A stretch of DNA of 64,000 nt from Lactarius indigo (lineage: Eukaryota > Basidiomycota > Agaricomycetes > Russulales > Russulaceae). A program made the translations under genes and the position numbers. The stretch covers positions 682,001-746,000 of the forward strand of contig JAFKAC010000027.1 of assembly GCA_025766275.1 (NCBI GenBank), read 5' to 3'. Below are positions 43,844 to 55,336 of this stretch, one piece after another (the first letter of the stretch is position 1; each line of letters starts with the position of its first letter). Under the pieces are notes generated by a model. It saw only the letters and a list, made by a program, of their open reading frames with translations. It was not told the origin of the DNA and ran no database searches.

Positions 43844-44215
43844 CCTAACACTGTGGGCATTTTAAGATGTTAAGGTGGCTTTCATGCTAATTTAATAGAA
43901 AACATATTCCAAAAGTGTTTCAAAAATAAGTGCACAAAACATCATGATTACATTCATAATATAGTCAGCAATGAGTTTAGGATGAAAGTACTTGATACAC
44001 ACTAATTACATTCACAATGAATCCAATCATATGATTCCCATGTGCCCATCAAAGTAATTGACAATGAGTATGGATAATCTATCTTAAAGATATTGTGAAA
44101 AATATTTTCAATATTATTCAAATATATTCAAGTGCTTCACTGAGAAAATATCCGACACGAGACCCGATGTCGTGACATCGTGACTCAATAACATTGAGAC
44201 TCTCGATATCGAGTC
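43844..44215. other. AT-rich block ending in palindromes
   Basis: Base composition falls sharply compared with both sides and there is no coding frame. The right end holds a 12-bp perfect palindrome CTCGATATCGAG (about 44,192-44,203) inside a larger GTGACTC...GAGTCAC stem, and CGATGT-CGTG-ACATCG (about 44,165-44,180). It may be a truncated mobile element, since it starts where the duplicated flank stops. Confidence 0.4.
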
Positions 44216-44479
44216 ACATGTCCTGTTCAGAAGTCGGAGAGTAGTCGGAGTCTGTCGCCACGGTCCGGAGGTCGCAGACAATCCGACGAGAGTCGTTTGG
44301 CAGTCAGACGACGAACCTGGAGCGGACATGGACACCCAACGCATGCTAGGAGGTCAACGTTCAGTGTCCAATCGGCTCTTCTGGATGACGCTCGACCGTT
44401 GGCACTGACCTCGGGTGATATGTCGGGCTCAACGTTGCGCTCCGGTGTCGAGTCTGTCGACCCCTTAACTGTACATCTA

Positions 44480-45463
44480 TTTTCGCGCAAGCCTCCCACC
44501 GATCTCCAAGACTCCGTCGACGCTCCTCGACTCGGAGCGATCTCAATTCACCGACCCGGGTTCACCAGACATCGATGAGGACGCGTGTCAAAGTTGGGGA
44601 CATTAAGTTCACGGCAGGTGGTGCCAGCTTGTCGTCCTCGCTAACCAGCTGGCAGGACATCGGCAGTGTTGTCACTGCCTTCAAACTAGTGGCAGCCACC
44701 ATCAAGATGTGCCAGGAAGCGTGGTCGATGTGCGCAGATGCAGGCTCTCCGAGGACGACGTCTACTTTGAAAATGTCTTGAGAATCGCTGGGTCGGCGCT
44801 GGTATGTGTTCACACCTTCTCCAGGTTTTAAACACGAAATTTTCTAGAGAACCATTCGTCCTCGTGTCCCAACAATTCCTACACCCCTTACTATCGCGAC
44901 TGTTGCCGTCTCCCAAACGGTCTGCCCCTATCACAGACGTTGTCACTGCAAGCAACATATCTGAGGTACACGGGAACCGACTCTACCAGCTTTAGTGGCA
45001 TTAGACGAGGTGAGTCGGCCTTTGATCGTGAACTCCAGTTCACCCATAACCTCTAGGATGCTCGCGCAGATGCTGCGTCGCTCAGGACTCTTCAAGCCTC
45101 GGAGCTCCAGGACTGGATCATTAGCAACAACGGGCTCGCCTTACCAGAGTCAAAGCGCAAGGACGGTACGTCGCAAATTCTGGACCCGGAACAATGTTAA
45201 CGAATACTCATTGCACAGATCTCATTTTCAAGTCCCCCGAGTTCGCGCAAGTCTCCCAATCATCCATCGACGAAGAGGAGGGCTCTCATTGGACCTGGCT
45301 ACTGTACAGTTAAGTCACATCCAGCCACTCGCATCACAGATGTGAATCTGCGCCTGCGCCGTTCTCTGGTTCTACGATGTACTGGCAACCCTCTGGCGAC
45401 AACTTGACTACGGAAGCCATCGAAATCGTCAAAAGGGCTTGTGACAAGCGATCGAGATATTGA
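44480..45463 (+). pseudogene. Unidentified family member J1 (frameshifted), inverted relative of 50,908-53,060
   Basis: The frame with TLLDSERSQFTDPGSPDIDE then ACQSWGH hits TAA at about 44,604. Two bases are missing relative to the paralog's WGHDQF, and the frame continues as FTAGGASLSSSLTSWQDIGS and VVTAFKLVAATIKMCQEAWS. Possible introns follow (donor 44,802). Later coding-like exons include PFVLVSQQFLHPLLSRLL, LRTLQASELQDWIISNNGLA (about 45,083-45,142), FKSPEFAQVSQSSIDEEE after a GT-AG intron (45,166-45,219), and a C-terminal STMYWQPSGDNLTTEAIEIV ending at the TGA 45,461-45,463. The LQASELQDWI part faintly recalls a SAP-like helix pair. Function unknown. Confidence 0.5.
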
Positions 45464-46634
45464 CCCCGACACTACGCTTGCCAACATCGACCCCAAAACC
45501 CCCGTGGAAAGCAGCAACGCTAAATAAAAAAGGAAGTTCATGTAATTACATTGTGACGTATCATAAAACGACTCCGTTAATCGATTACTGTATATCCATT
45601 GTCCCCTCGACTTGCCTTTTTCGTTTTCGCTGCATGGACTGCTGCAGCTTACCTCGGCCGCCCTGCTACTTGTCTCCCGCCACCTTGTCTCCGTCCTATT
45701 ACATCGTCGTTCTCTATCTTACCTTTGTCTGCTTGTTGTCTCTTGCCTCCTCGTCTCCGTCTCTTTATGTCATTGTTCTCTGTCCTCATTGCCGATCCCA
45801 TCAACACACTCTGGCACATGCACGAGGCTACTTGATAGCCTTACCTGGGCCCACGCCCTTTCACCGCACCACCTATCCCCGCTCCGACCGCCTCTCCGTC
45901 CTGCCAAGGATCGCCATTTGTATTATCTGACTTGGACGCGCATCGCATCATACTCATTACCGCCTACGGAGGTTAGCGCCGTGCGGCATAGTGCCCTGGT
46001 TCTTCGCTCGTGACTCGTACGTCCCTACCTTGTCGCCTCCATCGATGTAGACATCTAACTTACCATCCTTCGTGTCTGCGCCAGTCATCCTATCTTCACT
46101 TCCTATGGGTTCGTCCGATGCCCCTTCTATTTGTCCCGTTCAATCCCTCTCGTCACTCCCATTTTCTCCAACTCAACGTCGTAGATAGAGCGCCCATCAG
46201 TTGATCACATGTACCCTACGGGCTGTCTTGCTGCTCCAAAATACAGTGTCATTCCATCCAGTTCCATTGTGTGTGTAGTAACAGACCCACACCCAAATGG
46301 TAGCAAAGTAGATCGAATCGCCATGGCCCTTCTTATCGTCTCCACCGGGCAGCTCGCGATTGATCTAGTCAAGTACCATTCTGACTGGCGGTGCACGTAA
46401 ATATAGCAGTGACAATACAATATTATTAACAATTGCGGATATATCCCAATCCTGTTATCTCTAGCCCGGGCTTCTCGAGAACTGGGGCTGCGTACGCGGA
46501 AACGCGAGCCCCCAAGTCGGTTTTGAGCCTGAAACGACGCCAGTGCTCGTTCTCCCCGCGCGGGTCGACGCCGGCGCTTGTTTTCCCAGTACACATCGAC
46601 GCCGGCGCTCGATTGCCGCCTCGCGTCATCATCG
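45464..46634. other. Pyrimidine-rich non-coding stretch, no supported gene
   Basis: About 45,600-46,160 is strongly C+T-rich on the plus strand, which explains the long Ser/Leu/Pro-rich frames there. A short plus frame at 46,209-46,400 has coding-like sequence but no recognisable family or clear exon context. Confidence 0.35.
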
Positions 46635-47245
46635 TGTTGATAAGTGACCCTTGCGCACTTAGCGGCTCGTACGGACTGGACTTGCAGCGTGGACTGCTTT
46701 AGATTAGATATATAAGGACTTGTAGACTAGATACTGTTTTGATCTGTACAATCTATTACTTATCATTGCGTCACCTATGACATCATGTGCTATGACATCA
46801 TACGGACTCCTCTGGACTTGTCATTGTACTACGTCTTTGTTCTTCCTTTAGATATATCTTTATTGTGATGTCATTATGATATCATCTTAGTCTGGACTCT
46901 TCTTGTTCTGTACACCTTGTTCTCCATATGCACACTCCTTTGTCCTGTTGTAGAACAATGCGCTCCTTGTATTCTGTGACCTGTAGTTACTTCCCTTGTA
47001 CTAGTGTCACGCCTCTGTACAGTATAAGTAGACTGCTTGTACGCCCTGGTCCACATCAGTTCTCACTGCTGTGTGCCAGGTATGTCTTCTCCTCTATAAT
47101 ACCATTATCAGTTCTCACTGCTGTGTGCCAGACACTCTTGCTTTACTCTGCTAGACTCCTGTTGCTGCTTTCCAGCCACTCAGTATATCTCACCACAGTC
47201 CTCTTAGCCCACTGTGAGTATGCTACTTCTGTGTGCTGTTCATCA
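46635..47245 (+). repeat. Solo copia LTR (611 bp) with 5-bp target duplication
   Basis: Homologous to the 5' LTR at 2,405-3,005 but in the opposite orientation. It begins TGTTGATAAG and ends TTCATCA. The 5 bp before it (46,630-46,634) and after it (47,246-47,250) are both CATCG, the duplication size expected of a copia integrase. No internal element sequence is attached, so it arose by LTR-LTR recombination. TATAAGTAG lies near 47,027, and a TCACTGCTGTGTGCCAG motif is repeated at about 47,062 and 47,116. Confidence 0.9.
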
Positions 47246-48240
47246 CATCGAATTACCCCACCATCCCTACTCCTAAACCGATTCCAAATGTGAGTCATCC
47301 CTCATATTCTCGCAAACAAACGACTTACGCTATTCAAACTTGCTCGCAAGCTCTTGCGCTCACTCCTCAAGGCGGTGTGGAGGGGGTTGAAAAGGGCCAT
47401 TGGGCCGCTTGTAACCAGGGTGAGCACCACCATTTGCGCTTTCAAAACCGCTGACTTACCTTTTCCACAGATAATTGGGATGGGATGGCGTATCAGGATG
47501 GATCTGAAGGTCCATCTGAACGTCGCGAGTGGATCGGGCGACGTGGTCAATCGGTCATTTGGACCGATTCGATTCGAGTTCCCTCGATATCTTTGCCATC
47601 TTGCTGGTGGCGCATCCAGACTCAAGCAGAGTAAGACACCACGTGATAACCTGGCATAAGTACGCATATCAACAGCTATAGCACGATAATTCCTCTCTAA
47701 AAAAATTAAATTAAGTGCCAGTGGGGAACGACAGAGGGAGACCCATTTACAAAAGTCATGACCGAGGCACCGCTTCGGAAGTGGCTGCATCTTCTAAAGT
47801 CTGGTCCTGCGTGTCGCTTCCTTGGTCGCTTCCACTTGCCGGTTGTCTGGGTTACGCTGACCCCATGTCTCTGCCAAAGGTACGGTCGACCCTTTTGTTC
47901 TACTATACTAATCCTTGCACCTTAGTGCACGCCGACCACCTCGACCTCTCTGTTCCTTATCTCTCTGTATCTTTCACCACTCGTCTCGCCACCTCGTACC
48001 TTACGCCCTCAATTCCACGTCTCGATCGTCTCCTTGTCCTCTTCCGATTCGTTCTCTCCCGTACCACCCTCAACTCTACTTATCTGGTAGCTACTAGACT
48101 CCCTATATTTAAACTACTGGTTTCTAGATGAATATACTCAGCGCTCCTGTCGCCACTTTCCTCTCGTCTTTGCGTGTGGTCCCAATTCAAGTCAGGCCCT
48201 CGGCACGGGCACTCCTACCTCTGGTCACTGGTGTGAAGTG
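47246..48240. other. Intergenic stretch with one possible split exon pair
   Basis: Around 47,310-47,640 a plus-strand reading with ALTPQGGVEGVEKGHWAACN, a GT-AG interval (about 47,420-47,470) and NWDGMAYQDGSEGPSERREW resembles two exons of an unknown gene. No start or end can be supported. From 47,890 to 48,120 the plus strand is pyrimidine-rich with no clear gene. Confidence 0.3.
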
Positions 48241-48249
48241 GCGCAAGCG

Positions 48250-48524
48250 GTTGTGCAGGCCTCCGCGCCGCGCAAGATTTCATAGGTGTGTCTGCAGCAG
48301 TCACGGACGCGTCCATATCAAATCTCTAAGGCCGCGCGCGAGTGTGACGAGGTCGGGAGCGCAAACAATGGGCAACACGCTGTAACGGGTGGTCGGGTCG
48401 GAAACAGCTGTGCACGCTTCTGCGCCACGCGAAACTTCGCAAGGGTGGCCGCCTTGGTTAAGGACGCGTCGTGCTCAAGTCTCTAAGGCCGCGTGCGAGT
48501 GCGGCACGCTGGGGAACGCAAAGG
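48250..48524. repeat. GC-rich direct repeat, two diverged copies of ~117 bp
   Basis: The block at 48,250-48,367 (TTGTGCAGGCCTCCGCGCCG ... CTCTAAGGCCGCGCGCGAG ... GGGAGCGCAAAC) recurs at 48,409-48,524 (CTGTGCACGCTTCTGCGCCA ... CTCTAAGGCCGCGTGCGAG ... GGGAACGCAAAG). About 40 bp separates them. No gene is apparent. Confidence 0.65.
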
Positions 48525-48753
48525 AGGATCTACACTCTCTGAGGTCTGAAACGTGAGGAGAGAACTTCATTCTTTTTCTTTAGTTGTAAATCCATGGAAT
48601 GTAGTAAGGGGAAAGTCAACCCCCAACGATCAGGCGAATTCCCATCATGAGTTCCATAGGACAAGATATATCAGCAAACTATGGTATGAAGTAGAAAGAA
48701 ATACAGGCGCGAACACTTGCGTGAATATGTAGATTCTGGGAAATAGAGATGGT

Positions 48754-50383
48754 TCATTCCAGAGAAATTTCATTTTCCCAGAGGCCATTGTCCAAACGTG
48801 ACTCTTCAACCACTGGCAGTCTGAAAATGATTGGCAAGACTAATTTGTCGCCAAACCAACTAGAGGCCCAATCGGTGTGCGGTACACTGAAGTACCAAAA
48901 CGATAAGCAGACGGCCACGACGACAATCGCTAATTCGATCCTCTACCAGGTACAAGTTAGCCACTGCGATCGAGCCCGCCATAAGCTATCATGCCTTACG
49001 TGCGTAGTTAGACTTTCCATCATTCAGTCCTTTGCTGCTTTTGGCTTCACTTCTGTCCTCTTCGGGCTACGTTGCTGAATCCAGTACCTTAATGTAGTTT
49101 CCGATCCCCTTTCGGACACACCGGTTACAATCTGACGACAATCTCCAGTACTTGAGTATGCCTGAAAGCCAAGGGTAGCATAGCCCTCTGGGCGACTATT
49201 CCAAACTGGACGAACCAAAGCTTGTATAATGTCACCCGCTGTTCAACGCTTCTCTTAGAATCGTAGGAAGCGTACGAGTTCAAGTTATTTGTCACTCACC
49301 GTCATGCTGAAGCAACTCCGCAAGGGAGTGATCCTTCAAACTGGTAATTCGAGTGCAGCTGGTAGATGTGCCTGATAACACCGCAGTGCCATTGTGGACG
49401 AACGTCAGGGGAAGAATAACGTTTTCTGAAATCGTATGAGTTGTAGTGTGCTGGAACGATGCGTCCATGAAGTGATTGGAGTTGAGAGAGTACCAGTCTA
49501 TGCCGTCGTAGAGATTTGTTGTGGCAAGGACCTTCTCATTGGGAGACACTGCGGAACAACCTCTGACTTCTGTTAGAAACGAAAATGAGCGGGATAGCGG
49601 GACGTACATCTTGCAGGATCGAGGCCGGATGCGCCAATTAATTTCTAGAGTCTTCAAGTTCCACGCTCTAAGTTGAGAGTATGATGGCGCCAACGATCAA
49701 TAAGATAAATGGAGCTCAGTGCAGTGGGGCACTCACACTATACCATGGTCTAAATACGTCACTAAAAGGGCATCATCGTCGACTCCTAGAAAGTGGAGGG
49801 ATCGTGCCATTGGTTCCGGCAACTCTCCTTCCAGTTCTGGGAATTTAGGCGGGTCGGGAAGTTGGGCAATGACCTCCCAGGTAGCTATCAATCGCTTCCA
49901 GAACTGCAAGATAGAAGAGAAAACGATGAACCGATAGTTCCCTGCTTGATTAGCTGTACAACGCTGCCTGAACTCACGGCCAGTAATGAACCGCTTTGCA
50001 AAATGCAGTGGACCGGGCCAGGAACGTTGTTGATGGTATGATAATACTCGTTTTCCTGTGAAAGAGATCTAGTATATAGAACTGAAAGTACGGCGATAAG
50101 AAGCACTTACACGTCCAGAATCGCTGAGGCATATTGTGTGCACATCGCCGCTCGTGTCACCAGCCATCAGAGTGTACCCAAAGCGAGATCGCCAAAGCAG
50201 CGCTGCTACAGGCGCTTTAACCTGGAACCGATGAAGCTCCCGGCCGCTGCCATGACCCTTGAAGACAACAACAAGGCCGTCATCGGCCCCACTCGCAAAC
50301 AAGGCCCCGTCATGCGAAAAAGCCAGTGCGTTGACGGAATCTCCGTGCTTGACGAGGGTCCTCTTCAATAGGTATTGACCCAT
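48754..50383 (-). CDS. WD40-repeat protein, probably with a C-terminal membrane anchor
   Basis: ATG at 50,383 (MGQYLLKRTLVKHGDSVNAL). Exons 50,383-50,111, 50,055-49,978, 49,903-49,737, 49,667-49,609, 49,563-49,300 and 49,238 onward join in frame, with GT-AG introns of 45-74 nt. WD40-type strands are visible: VNALAFSHDGALFASGADDG, LVTYLDHGIVAWNLKTLEI and GCSAVSPNEKVLATTNLYDG. Two endings fit. If exon 6 runs on it ends at 49,024 (351 aa). If it splices at 49,088 to 48,940 it ends at 48,754 (392 aa) with a hydrophobic segment IELAIVVVAVCLSFWYF, a likely tail anchor; that last exon looks strongly coding. Partner and role unknown. Confidence 0.75.
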
Positions 50384-50389
50384 CACGGA

Positions 50390-50905
50390 TCTAGAGGGGG
50401 CCTGGCAAGCGGGTGTCAGAGTCGCCTTATTACCTGCCGAACCTCGCGGCTGGGATGATGAACCTCATTGTATCGCTTGATTCGGACGCACTAGGGCCTA
50501 GTCGAAGATTTCCCGTCAATGTCGTATGGTGCCATTGTCACGATTTCCCAAAAAAGAAATTTGATCCGTGCGCGTCGGCGATCAGATACAGTAGCGCAAA
50601 TAACGTTTGTGCTACTATAGTGTATGCCAGAGATCCTGGTCAAGACGCGCCGCATATTGTAGCCATAATTCCGGGACCGAACAATGCTGTAACAGTCACC
50701 GCATATGTTGCCACTCGGACCTGGCGCATATATCACAATCAGTTTGTATTGTTTTGGATGCAGTCAAACCGTTGATCGATGAGGCGTTGAACGACTAGAA
50801 AATGATTTCGCTCGACTCATTCGCTCAAAAACGACAATCGTTTGCAGATGGTCTTCAGGTCTAGACTCGGAGAATGGCTATATGCAGCGACCCAAAACGA
50901 CTATG
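50390..50905. other. Gap containing a sequence repeated at the right edge of the window
   Basis: No supported gene. The part from about 50,510 to 50,680 is similar to 63,825-63,985 (ATGGTGCCATTGTC ... CGATTTCCCAAAA ... CCGTGCGCG ... CTATAGTGTA). Confidence 0.4.
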
Positions 50906-50907
50906 TA

Positions 50908-53060
50908 TTAAGATGACACACGTTCTATGCCATTGTTATGTACAGGCATGATCTCATCAAACCCCATCACGACACCACAAATTAGGCGGCCGAAAACAAG
51001 AGCAGTGCCGACAAGGGTACAAAAGAGCAGTGCCAACAAGAGTACGAAAGTCGAGATCGATGGAACAAAGACAGAGGGAGATAGTGGCAGTTGGCAGTTG
51101 GCAGAACGTGTAGCGTGCATTTCTTTCTGAATGGCGTTACCAAGTCAGTGAATCACATTTCATTGGAGGGTAAATAACGTACCTGCAAGTTGCCGGACAC
51201 GCGGCAGCGCAGGGACCAGCACATGCCAAGAAACGATGACTGGGTGAACAAAATGAATCGCCCGATGTTCACGCTCAAACGATGGGAACCGACGACGACA
51301 TTTCTTCAAACATCGATCAGCATCGCGGGCGTGTTTGGTCTTGTGTGCAATCCACATCTGCCAAGGTACTCCATTTCGTAGTCAAATAGTATTCATCTGG
51401 CGGTCATGTCTGGGGAGGTCGCACTCTACGACTACCGACACACCTCGTCTAACCCCACTGACGGTTGGGTGGGTTCCATGGGCGGCAGGCCGCTGGTTGG
51501 TAGCGTCGGTTCCTGTGGGAACCTGGAGTATTGCTTGCGGCGACATTGGTGACAGGAACTGGCCACTGGATCTTGATCATGGGCCCACGCGGTGGGGGCG
51601 ACATTGCGACATTGCGATACGAAGGAGTGGTGGGAAGTGGCGGGACACGATTTTGAGAAGTAAGGATGAATAGGTTGACCAAAAAATCTCAGAACGTTTT
51701 GAATACGCACCCCACCAACGCCAACTCAGCAATTCTCGAGACACTCGAGAATTTTTTTTGAGATACACGTTGCCGGTGAATCCGCTCGTCTTCGGCGTTC
51801 TGGCGTTTGTGCACATCAGCCTTGCTTCCTGACATATCTTGATGGTGGCTGCCATGAGCTTGAGGGTAGTGGCAACGCTGCCAACCTCCTGCCAACGAGT
51901 AAACGAGGACGACGGGCTGATACCACCCACCATGAACTGGTCATGCCCCCAACCTTGGTACGTGTTGTCCAACTTGTCCTCGTCGATGTCCGGTGAACAT
52001 GGGTCCACGAATTGGACGTGATCGAGGAGCGTCGTTACTTGCTCGGACGGTTCACCTTGCTTGAACGACGACTGCGCATTCATGGAACGAAGGAGCTGGG
52101 GGGTGTTGGTTGGGGAAGGGGATTCAGATGTGAGGATTGCTGTGAAGGACGCAGTCAGTGGAAGTGTGCACGAAGGGGGGCATTTCGACTTACCAACGAG
52201 ATCGTCGGTTGGGAATTCGACTTCAGATCAGTATACTGTATGTGAGCAGGTGATACTCAGATGCACCCGATAATAGATTGGCGTGAAGAAGACGAAGACT
52301 TGGTGGCGCGGGTTCCCCATAGACCATCTCGGTGCAGCTAAGAAAGGGTGGTTTTGTATGCTGCAGGTCTTTGGTTCTCTGTGCATGAGTACTACTCGTC
52401 AGCGGGTTTGTACATCGTTCAGTAGAGCACTTATGGTTTAAGAGCCCTCTAGGCGTGGGGGAAGGCGAGGGTGGCGATGAGTAAGTAATCGGCGGTGACT
52501 CGCTCGACTGGCTTTCGTCAATGGTACTCAGCCGGCTTGGTTCCTGAGAAGTGTACGCAGAGGCCGTGGGTCGCAAGAAAGATGTGCCAAAGGGATAGAC
52601 TGAGCGATCAAAGGGGATGCTCGTATCATCCGTTTCCGGTGGTCCTCGGATTGAGACCGAGGGGTTGGAGGGGACCTGGGGGCTTACAGGACGGCGTGAT
52701 GAAATGGTGCTTGGTGTAGACTCAGTAACTGACGATAATAACGTCGTCGTCTCTGAATGGACCGGGAAATGAGGGGGTGTCGCGACGGGCACAGAGACCG
52801 GTACCTGGGTCTCCTCCGCAGCGGGTTGAGGATGGAAGACTTCTATGATCTCCTCGGCAGGTTGAGGTGGAGTGACCCGGACGGCCGGTGGGGGAGAAAT
52901 TGGGACTGGCTCCTCAACAGGCTCGAGGTCAACGGGCTGTGCGATGGTTGCATGGGTTCCGCGAATGGCCCCTACGAAGTAGAGTGAGCCTCATCCAACA
53001 CCGCTTAGTGAGAACCTACCGGTCTCAGGAGTGTTGTCAGAGATGGTGCTCGAAGGGAAT
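50908..53060 (-). CDS. Unidentified multi-exon gene J2, paralog of 44,480-45,463
   Basis: The minus strand carries a P/S/T-rich exon (about 52,995-52,265) with EEPVPISPPPAVRVTPPQPA and SSPPSPSPTPRGLLNHKCST. An acceptor near 52,143 then leads into SESPSPTNTPQLLRSMNAQS, DPCSPDIDEDKLDN, GWGHDQFMVGGISPSSSFTR and LMAATIKICQEARLMCTNAR (to about 51,720). Further possible exons are 51,682-51,449, 51,357-51,184 (MWIAHKTKHARDADRCLKKC) and a last one after a GT-AG intron (51,183-51,128) with a hydrophobic reading (ISTFVLLLALLFCTLVGTAL, 51,070-50,908). The start exon and full phase agreement are not resolved. It may be intact or decayed. Function unknown. Confidence 0.45.
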
Positions 53061-53224
53061 GGTCGGAGGAACGGTCGGTAATAGTGGTGTGGCCGACGCT
53101 ATCGATGGCCATTTTAAAAAATCGCATCCACCTGACACCGCTAAGCTCGACATCACAAATTGCGTACATATTTTTCTCGCAGACATTCTCGATGAAACGA
53201 AGTTTGTTGAGCCCCGTCAATACT

Positions 53225-54040
53225 AATAAAATTGCGCCTGTCTAGTGTTGATGCAATTTGCCTGAAAACTACAGAACACCTCCACTTTTACCACACTTCC
53301 AACCTCACTGTAAACACAAGCAAGTTTTTCGTCAACAAAGTCGACACCTAGTGGAACATGAGGAACAAAGCAAGTTAGCGTCCATGTACAAGGGAAAAGG
53401 TAAATTCCGATATGCCTCATGAAAAAAAATCTCTTTACGGTAACTATATTGCGGTAAAGAAGGTTCCCACCGGATGGAATGAACAAGGACACTGCAGGGA
53501 AAACGATGAAACAAAAGGGAGGCCACGCTGTTCGCCGCAAGGCTCTGGAAGGCTTGCGGAGCCGTGGGCAACCGACCTGGCAAGTCATGTGGTGTCGACG
53601 ATTGCTGGATGCCATATTTAGCACCCATGCCAAAGTCGTGGCTAGGATAGTCAATTCAGCCCGGCCATGATTTTCTACGCTTTCTGTCTTTTCCGCCTTC
53701 GTTTGTTGTCTTCGTTACCATCACAGTACTACTACCCGCTAGTGACGCCCGCATATAATACATTGAGGATACACTGTCTGACAATGCACGGAGGTTACGC
53801 CGCTCAGTTGTCAGGGTTATCCACCCAGGCTCAACCACGTCAAGACCACCCTCTAGGCATCAACATAAATACACAGGTGCGTTGTTGACATGACATATAA
53901 GCGGATGCTCTACTGTCGTAGAACTGATATTTTTCAGTCGTCGTCGATATATGCGTTCGGGACACGCCTCCCACGCTGGGGTGTTCCTGACCTGGGGCCG
54001 CCGTGTGCCGAGCTCCCCGTTTCCCCTGACCACAGTCTCC
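53225..54040. other. Stretch with no supported gene
   Basis: Long frames exist on both strands, but none shows a recognisable domain or consistent exon structure. Confidence 0.3.
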
Positions 54041-54180
54041 CATGTGCAACGCTGCTGGCGGATGTCGACATTGCGGTTGCAGGTGCCATCGCACAGACGA
54101 TCTCCTATCCATTCGAGGTCGTACGCCAGCGCGTGCAAGTAGTTGGGCCAATGGAACCCTGGCAGAGATGTGCCGCAAAG
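54041..54180 (+). pseudogene. Fragment of a mitochondrial carrier gene (CoA/Leu5-like)
   Basis: The plus strand reads DVDIAVAGAIAQTISYPFEVVRQRVQVVG. PFEVVRQR fits the mitochondrial carrier signature Px[DE]xx[RK]x[RK], and AGAxAQTxSYPFEVVRxRxQV is close to what I recall of the C-terminal third of fungal Leu5-type coenzyme A carriers. No other carrier repeats lie nearby and the frame loses similarity after about 54,150, so only one repeat remains. Confidence 0.6.
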
Positions 54181-54329
54181 TTCCGAAGGGACAATAACGA
54201 CACTGTGAACTCGCAGCACAAAGACGATAGTCAATCCAACACCCGTCAACTGAAGGTGAATACTTCAATATTTGAGTCATGCCGCGTCTTATCATTATCG
54301 GATCAGCTTCACGCAGCATAATCACGTAG

Positions 54330-55330
54330 GTCTTTTTACTCTGCTTGACAAGTTGCCTTAAGTGGACAATTATATTGTTATTCGCACATTCGACACAGCA
54401 TCGCTACGTGGCGTCGTGGACTATGGTGGTACGAGGATTGGTCTCTTTCTTTATATATACTTACACCACCTGGCATCGATACGTGTGTATTTTTATGGAA
54501 TGAAATCGAATCATATTGTTTTTTATATATCCTAAAGCGGGATTGGACATCGGAAATGCATCGATTCCTAGAACTCTCATAGAACATGTCATTGCCAATC
54601 GAAGTAATCCGAAATTTAATCAACGTCATCACCTTGCTTGCCAAGGTCATATGGCAGGTCGATATTCCGGGTGAATCGTAAACAAAGCCAAAGTGAATCT
54701 TGTTACATAACCTTTGACCCATTTTCGGTGAATTCCGCCACCCCACACAGGGAGGAAGTCTGTTATATAATCACTTTCTTCGTTCGCTGTATGATTCCAC
54801 AGATACTCTGGCTTCCGCTCCCTCAGTTGGGCAACCTCCATCAAGAAAACTGTGTTCTGCGTTTCAACGGTGCTAGGGGATATGGTAGGGGATTGACTTT
54901 AGTCATCATTCTTGGTACATTACGCTGTCTTGGTGACAAGATTGGTCTTGACTCTTGAGACCGTAGATGAACGAAGAGGGTGCGTTGAGTGCTTCCAGCA
55001 CATGCCCATGCTCACCACCACATACGCACAGGGCCGCTGTAGTGATGAGCTGGGCTGGGCTCAAAGCCCAGGTTGCCTAGCCGTCAAAGTGGCCTCAAAG
55101 CCCTCGCCCGTGACTTGCCTTTCTTGCACCTCACGTCGCTGTCCAGCGCGCTCAACCATGCTTATCATCTTCCATCATCTTTATATCCCTGGCTCATCAG
55201 AGTCGCTTGTCAAATGCATCGGCTGCGCCGCACTGTCGCGCTGCGCCATTGCCTCCTTCGCCGCCACTATCCCTTTCAACACTTGTCATGAAGACGCGGA
55301 CGGGCTCCAGCCCAGTAATCAAGATATGTA
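54330..55330. other. Stretch with no supported gene
   Basis: AT-rich to about 54,800, then mixed. No domain or splice pattern could be supported. Confidence 0.3.
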
Positions 55331-55336
55331 TATTTT

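Noticed and set aside
44804..44995. Intron of 23 nt in J1 (44,802-44,824) to join ALV to VLNTKFSREP
   Set aside because: Too short for splicing; an acceptor at 44,847 gives a 46-nt intron, in line with the other genes.
45460..46013. Long plus-strand frames rich in Ser, Leu, Pro and Cys
   Set aside because: They follow from the C+T-rich composition and have no consistent start, splice sites or family resemblance.
53840..54325. 161-codon minus-strand frame
   Set aside because: It lies opposite the mitochondrial carrier signature on the plus strand, which has recognisable motifs; the minus frame has none.
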